Positions 60,641 through 64,000 of a DNA stretch of 64,000 bases are shown one piece after another. The notes under the pieces are model-generated. The model was given only the letters and a program-made list of their open reading frames with translations, did no database searches and was not told the DNA's origin. The DNA is from Isoalcanivorax pacificus W11-5 (lineage in GTDB: Bacteria > Pseudomonadota > Gammaproteobacteria > Pseudomonadales > Alcanivoracaceae), in NCBI RefSeq assembly GCF_000299335.2, contig NZ_CP004387.1:2542001-2606000 (forward strand), written 5' to 3'. Every line of letters begins with the position of its first letter. Position 1 is the stretch's first letter. The translations under genes were made by a program, and so were the position numbers.

Positions 60641-60815
60641 CCCGCTCTTCCATCCGGTCCATAATCCAGGACTCGATTTCCGTGGAGACCCACCGAACGG
60701 CCCGCCCGCCAACGCTTACGGGCTTCGGGAACGTGCCCTCGTTGATCATCTTGTACGCGGTGGTCTTCTCAATGCCTGCCATCTGGCAGGTTTCCTTTAA
60801 TCGCATGAGTCGCAT
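60618..60815 (-). CDS. AlpA-family excisionase-like regulator
   Basis: The product is 65 residues from ATG 60815, which has AGGAG six bases upstream; an earlier ATG at 60839 lacks one. The MerR-like winged helix RLKETCQMAGIEKTTAYKMINEGTFPKPVSVGGRAVRW is the AlpA signature. AlpA proteins control excision or transcription of integrated phage-like elements. Its place just before the ATPase suggests control of that set. Confidence 0.9.
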   Translation of the reverse strand: MRLMRLKETCQMAGIEKTTAYKMINEGTFPKPVSVGGRAVRWVSTEIESWIMDRMEERDALACEE

Positions 60816-60862
60816 GAGTTGCTCCTGGTATTCACTCATGCCATAGCGATAAGCTGTAAAAA

Positions 60863-61543
60863 CTAACTTCCTCCATCAATGAAGCCGAAACTCTCAAGGC
60901 TGTATCCTCTACCACTATTTCCGGCTTTGGCCAAACCACTCAGCCTTTCAAAGATCTTCCAAACGCTCGGAGGCACCCGCGCATCAAGACTCTCGTTTTC
61001 ATTGAGAGGAAATCGCACAAGCTCAGCACCCTGCGCGACCTCAACCTTTAGCGCAGATGCCCACGCCTTTTGGATGCGCTCCTCCATACTACCTATGGCC
61101 TCATGCTGATCCGGCCACCATGGACTAACCACGTCAAGACTCCCTTTGAGACCGCCCAACGGAAAATACACATCTTGATTAATAAAAATCGCCAAGTAAT
61201 AAATGGCTTCCCCATCACGTCGCTGCTCTGTGCGATATATCAAGCGAACACGACAGAGAAGCGCGCTCAAACCCTTTCGCTGCCGCTGCTCCAGATCCCC
61301 ATTTATCAACGCCTGCAACACGCACGTGAAGGACTCGGCAACATCATCCGGACCAAACTGATGAATCGCCGGCTGACGTGCCGTCAGATAGACGATGCCG
61401 GTTCGAGGGTGCTCTTGGATCGCGCTATCCAAGGTAGTGCAAAGCGACTCCAGATACCGAGTTATCAATGGACGCCTTGCCTTCGCTACCGTTGGAAGGC
61501 CCCGCCAATATCGCGCATAGTGAAGATCGGGATTATTTCTCAT
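60863..61543 (-). CDS. Inovirus Gp2/YfjJ-like protein, copy 2 (degenerate active-site region)
   Basis: The product is 226 residues with an AGAAGGAGA ribosome site before ATG 61543. It aligns with the next gene upstream over its length: YARYWRGLPTVAKARRPLITRYLESL matches DWNGMPVNINRGPLIVEYLEGI there. Where that copy has HHFHVAILVNHD this one reads YYLAIFINQDVY, so the His pair is lost. The family (PF11726-type YagK/YfjJ C-terminal) is related to filamentous-phage Gp2 replication proteins. This copy may be regulatory or structural only. Confidence 0.78.
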   Translation of the reverse strand: MRNNPDLHYARYWRGLPTVAKARRPLITRYLESLCTTLDSAIQEHPRTGIVYLTARQPAIHQFGPDDVAESFTCVLQALINGDLEQRQRKGLSALLCRVRLIYRTEQRRDGEAIYYLAIFINQDVYFPLGGLKGSLDVVSPWWPDQHEAIGSMEERIQKAWASALKVEVAQGAELVRFPLNENESLDARVPPSVWKIFERLSGLAKAGNSGRGYSLESFGFIDGGS

Positions 61544-61555
61544 GAGATTCTCCTT

Positions 61556-62272
61556 CTAAAAGTTCATGCCGTGGCGAGGATGCGTAGAACTTAACCGCCA
61601 GAACGGATCTGCTGCGCCCGGGCAACGGGTACGATCGAAGTTGCGTCCTCCGTCTCCGTAGTCCTTAGTCGCCGCTTTTGCCAGATAGCTGAGCGCGAAG
61701 AAGGCAGCATTGTGCTGGGTGCCGAAATTGACCGAGTTCACGTCTATAACGATTCCCGGTCCACACAGGTGCACCAGGCCAGCCGAGCTCTCTAACTCAA
61801 TTCCCAGGACCCGAGCCCAGGCCTGCCGGGCCATGAATGCCAGTCCACCAGGCCCCTCATAAGGGCCTGTACTTGGATAGTCGTCATGGTTGACCAGAAT
61901 CGCGACGTGGAAGTGGTGGTTCAGGGACTCCTCCCGCTCTCTGGCCCAGATATGGCGAACAGTGCAGCGATGTACTCGCTTCCCCTCGCGCTGCTTGCGC
62001 TCAAGATCCGCCTCAATCAATGCCCTCAGGCTACGAATGAATCTGGTAATGGCACCGGATGAGTCATACTCCTGCCCGTCAGCTGGAAAGTGGAGATCGA
62101 ACCTGACAACCAGCGTTCTCAGGTGATCCTCAGTTGCATCCCATAACGTGCGCTCAATGCCCTCCAGGTACTCCACGATTAGCGGGCCCCGATTAATGTT
62201 CACCGGCATGCCGTTCCAGTCGGGTGCGAAGTGGAGGGTAAGATTCTTGTTCTTTGGGTTTCGGATTTTCAT
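61556..62272 (-). CDS. Inovirus Gp2/YfjJ-like protein, copy 1 (with HxH-type motif)
   Basis: The product is 238 residues. It contains LNHHFHVAILVNHDDY, a His-hydrophobic-His motif of the kind used by rolling-circle replication initiators. A conserved Tyr-rich region lies near AAFFALSYLAKAATKDYGDGG. The N-terminus NPKNKNLTLHFAPDWNGMPV is basic. ATG 62272 has AAGGAAA upstream. The family is annotated on integrated inovirus-like and plasmid-like elements. It is probably the replication or relaxase-like protein of this module, with the paralogue at 60863 derived from it. Confidence 0.82.
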   Translation of the reverse strand: MKIRNPKNKNLTLHFAPDWNGMPVNINRGPLIVEYLEGIERTLWDATEDHLRTLVVRFDLHFPADGQEYDSSGAITRFIRSLRALIEADLERKQREGKRVHRCTVRHIWAREREESLNHHFHVAILVNHDDYPSTGPYEGPGGLAFMARQAWARVLGIELESSAGLVHLCGPGIVIDVNSVNFGTQHNAAFFALSYLAKAATKDYGDGGRNFDRTRCPGAADPFWRLSSTHPRHGMNF

Positions 62273-62593
62273 TGCTATTTCCTTGTTGGTAAGTACATAG
62301 CAACGGTGCTACGGGTAATTATTTACGCTGCCCTAGTGGCAGCGAATCTCATACCGACGTGACGATATAGCGCCAGGCCTCGTGGGCCTGGCTATAGATA
62401 TTGGTCATGAGTGAACGCAGCCTACACAAGTGGGCTGCTTGGTATGGATATGAAGACTGATAGATATCGTTGGTGGTGATGGATATATATTACTAATTAC
62501 CAACAGTTGTGACCGGCCTTAAGGCTATCGCAGCTCGCTTATGCGCTGGCCCCAACCGTCCGCGACGGCAACCTTATCCACTCTGCAAATATA
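62273..62593. other. Non-coding stretch with two strong hairpins (possible origin or control region)
   Basis: There is no gene. CGCTGCC-CTAGT-GGCAGCG lies at 62328-62346. A second hairpin (arms GCCAGGCC / GGCCTGGC at 62372-62392) extends with ATAGC/CTAT to a long imperfect stem. An A/T-rich part (GATATATATTACTAATTACC, about 62480-62500) follows. The position directly upstream of the Gp2-like replication gene suits a promoter, an antisense RNA or an origin. Confidence 0.5.
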
Positions 62594-64000
62594 TTATGCC
62601 GATGAGCCGCCGTTATCCTGATGTCCATAGTGCTCAACCGCGTACCCATACGCAGTGTCTGCAGGAATTATTCTTATGACGTGACTAGGCATCTGCTCCG
62701 ACCGGGGTTCCTCTCGCGCTGCAACCTTATGTTTTGCCTCGGCAGCCAGTCTCCACGCAATGCCAAACAGCAGCCCGGCCACCCACGTTGATTGCGTTTC
62801 CGTGAGTCCAATCCGCTTCGGAACAGCCTCCTCTCGAATGACGCGCACCAAATCAGTCCATTCCTCCTGAACGGGTGACTGATCGACTGCGGAAGGGCCG
62901 GAGTCATAAAGTTTGCCGGCATAAACAATCAGCCTGTTCCGCTGATAACGCATTATGGCCCCCACGGGAGCATCTAGAAAAACCCGATCTACCCGAACCC
63001 TGTTATGCCAAATCTGCTCTATTTGGGATTCCAGCTCCGCTTGATCCCTCTCCTTAGCCTCCATCGGCGGTGGCAGAGAACTATCACTAGGACAGAAATA
63101 ACACACCTTATCCCATAGGTCATAACAGGCGTTCGCGTATGTGCTCAGCTGTGACAGCTCAGCACCGTTATCACGCACAGCACCTCGCAGCTTGCCCTCA
63201 AGGGTTCTTACAGATTCAGCAGTCGCAACAAGGGAGCTGAATTGCGCCAGCACATCGCTGTGCGAAACTTTGGTGACTTTTGGAAGTAACGGCCTCGACC
63301 CAGTTTCAGGCAGCCCAGCGTTCAGGAACAGAACACCGGCCCCCAAGCCAAACAGGCCCTTACAAGATCGACCCGCCACCCAAGCGGTCACATAGCCCAG
63401 CCTCTTAAGTTTGGCGACCTGACTTTCCACCTGCCCAGGGGACAACCCGGCCAACCTGCCAAGATCGGCGCGACCCAACCCCGTAACCACACCCTTATCG
63501 TCAGCCTTGGCCCAAAGGATGGCCAAAAGAACCTTTCCCTCAAGTTGTAGCCTTTCGTCCATACCCGTTCTGCCACCACGCGGCACCGTCTCCTTGCTGA
63601 TACTCTGTTCACCACCGGTAAATAGAGAACGGCATACTTGCAATAAGCGCTGATCAGCAGACACGTTGCCTGCCTCATCTGGCAGCTCTCTGAACCGCCG
63701 AAGCCCCAGAAAGGACTTAATGCCTGTCCGGTTTATCCTCAGCCCCTTCCTTGAGCGCCCCCTGAGACTAAGTCCGATCTGCTTATTTGACGCCGTTGCC
63801 AAAATCCGCTCGATGGTTATCAGCCCCTTCTTCTCCAGCCCATTTCTGGCCTCGATAAGCTTGGCATTTGACATGCCAAACCACCGCGCGAGATCCGCGA
63901 CAGTGCTACACGACGGTTTGTCACCAAAGGAGCAAATCAAGCTGGCAAGCAGGTACAGCTCCCACACTGTGAACTCACCAGATTTCTCTATGAAAAGAGG
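62594..64000 (-). CDS. Uncharacterised winged-helix-containing protein (5' end beyond window)
   Basis: The frame is open to the window edge (upstream residues LFIEKSGEFTVWELYLLAS), so the true start is not visible; the GTG at 63967 is only the first possible one inside. Two winged-helix-like segments are seen: STVADLARWFGMSNAKLIEARNGLEKKGLITI near the start, and GRADLGRLAGLSPGQVESQVAKLKRLGYVTA in the middle. The C-terminal part has an ALA/hydrophobic helix (WVAGLLFGIAWRLAAEA). It is probably a DNA-binding regulator or replication-control protein of the element. The family is not recognised. Confidence 0.65.
   Translation of the reverse strand, partial: PLFIEKSGEFTVWELYLLASLICSFGDKPSCSTVADLARWFGMSNAKLIEARNGLEKKGLITIERILATASNKQIGLSLRGRSRKGLRINRTGIKSFLGLRRFRELPDEAGNVSADQRLLQVCRSLFTGGEQSISKETVPRGGRTGMDERLQLEGKVLLAILWAKADDKGVVTGLGRADLGRLAGLSPGQVESQVAKLKRLGYVTAWVAGRSCKGLFGLGAGVLFLNAGLPETGSRPLLPKVTKVSHSDVLAQFSSLVATAESVRTLEGKLRGAVRDNGAELSQLSTYANACYDLWDKVCYFCPSDSSLPPPMEAKERDQAELESQIEQIWHNRVRVDRVFLDAPVGAIMRYQRNRLIVYAGKLYDSGPSAVDQSPVQEEWTDLVRVIREEAVPKRIGLTETQSTWVAGLLFGIAWRLAAEAKHKVAAREEPRSEQMPSHVIRIIPADTAYGYAVEHYGHQDNGGSSA

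Noticed and set aside
1-64000. CRISPR array, tRNA or rRNA genes
   Set aside because: I saw no regularly spaced repeats, no cloverleaf ends and no rRNA-like segments.

Overview
The window is high-GC gammaproteobacterial DNA. It looks like an Alcanivorax-type marine hydrocarbon degrader. This is inferred from gene content (AlkB with rubredoxin, CYP153 with its redox partners, an AlmA-type monooxygenase, FadL and acyl-CoA genes), not from a database search. There are no rRNA or tRNA genes and no CRISPR array that I can see.

Layout. (1) 1-5335: chromosomal genes: the start of a CinA/PncC amidase, an AEC-family permease, a class I glutamine amidotransferase, and two tandem phospholipase-D-type lipoproteins. 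(2) 6249-31200: a dense hydrocarbon and ketone oxidation region. It holds a TetR regulator; an operon of PF10118 protein, SDR, esterase and Baeyer-Villiger monooxygenase; a trio of reductase, MerR-like regulator and ferritin-like di-iron protein; ferredoxin, CYP153 and ferredoxin reductase; a FadL-type porin with a 1023-residue Ig-like lipoprotein; a diguanylate cyclase; an AraC regulator divergent from alkB and rubredoxin; and a second operon of alpha/beta hydrolase, AlmA, SDR and PF10118 protein. (3) 31387-39735, minus strand: an eight-gene acyl-CoA operon of PF10118 protein, BtrH-like protein, two hotdog thioesterases, acyl-CoA ligase, two acyl-CoA dehydrogenases and a GMC alcohol dehydrogenase. 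(4) 39998-44714: a TetR/RND efflux operon. (5) About 44715-64000: a mobile element. It carries radC, an IS3-family insertion, DUF932, YqaJ exonuclease, a conserved Cys-rich protein, XRE, AlpA, a P-loop ATPase and two Gp2/YfjJ-like proteins, plus more A/T-rich cargo genes. One cargo gene is a 1252-residue protein with a nuclease-like N-terminus that looks like a defence gene.

The strongest new signal is an 18-bp imperfect palindrome (consensus TTTGGYYGNNCAACCAAA). It lies upstream of five separate transcription units, at 6995, 11446, 17866, 26889 and 39810. It appears to join both BVMO operons, the di-iron trio, the FadL/lipoprotein pair and the eight-gene acyl-CoA operon into one regulon. The TetR gene at 6249-6866, divergent from the first site, is the natural candidate regulator. 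A proposed flow is: uptake by FadL and its lipoprotein partner; terminal or subterminal hydroxylation by AlkB, CYP153, AlmA or the di-iron enzyme; oxidation by the SDR and GMC dehydrogenases; ester formation by BVMO and cleavage by the hydrolases; then CoA activation and beta-oxidation.

The second strong signal is in the mobile element. The putative defence gene is bracketed by two diverged copies of the yqaJ 3' end that share a 69-bp identical core. Nearby, an IS3-family element has inserted exactly at the radC stop codon and supplies a replacement stop.
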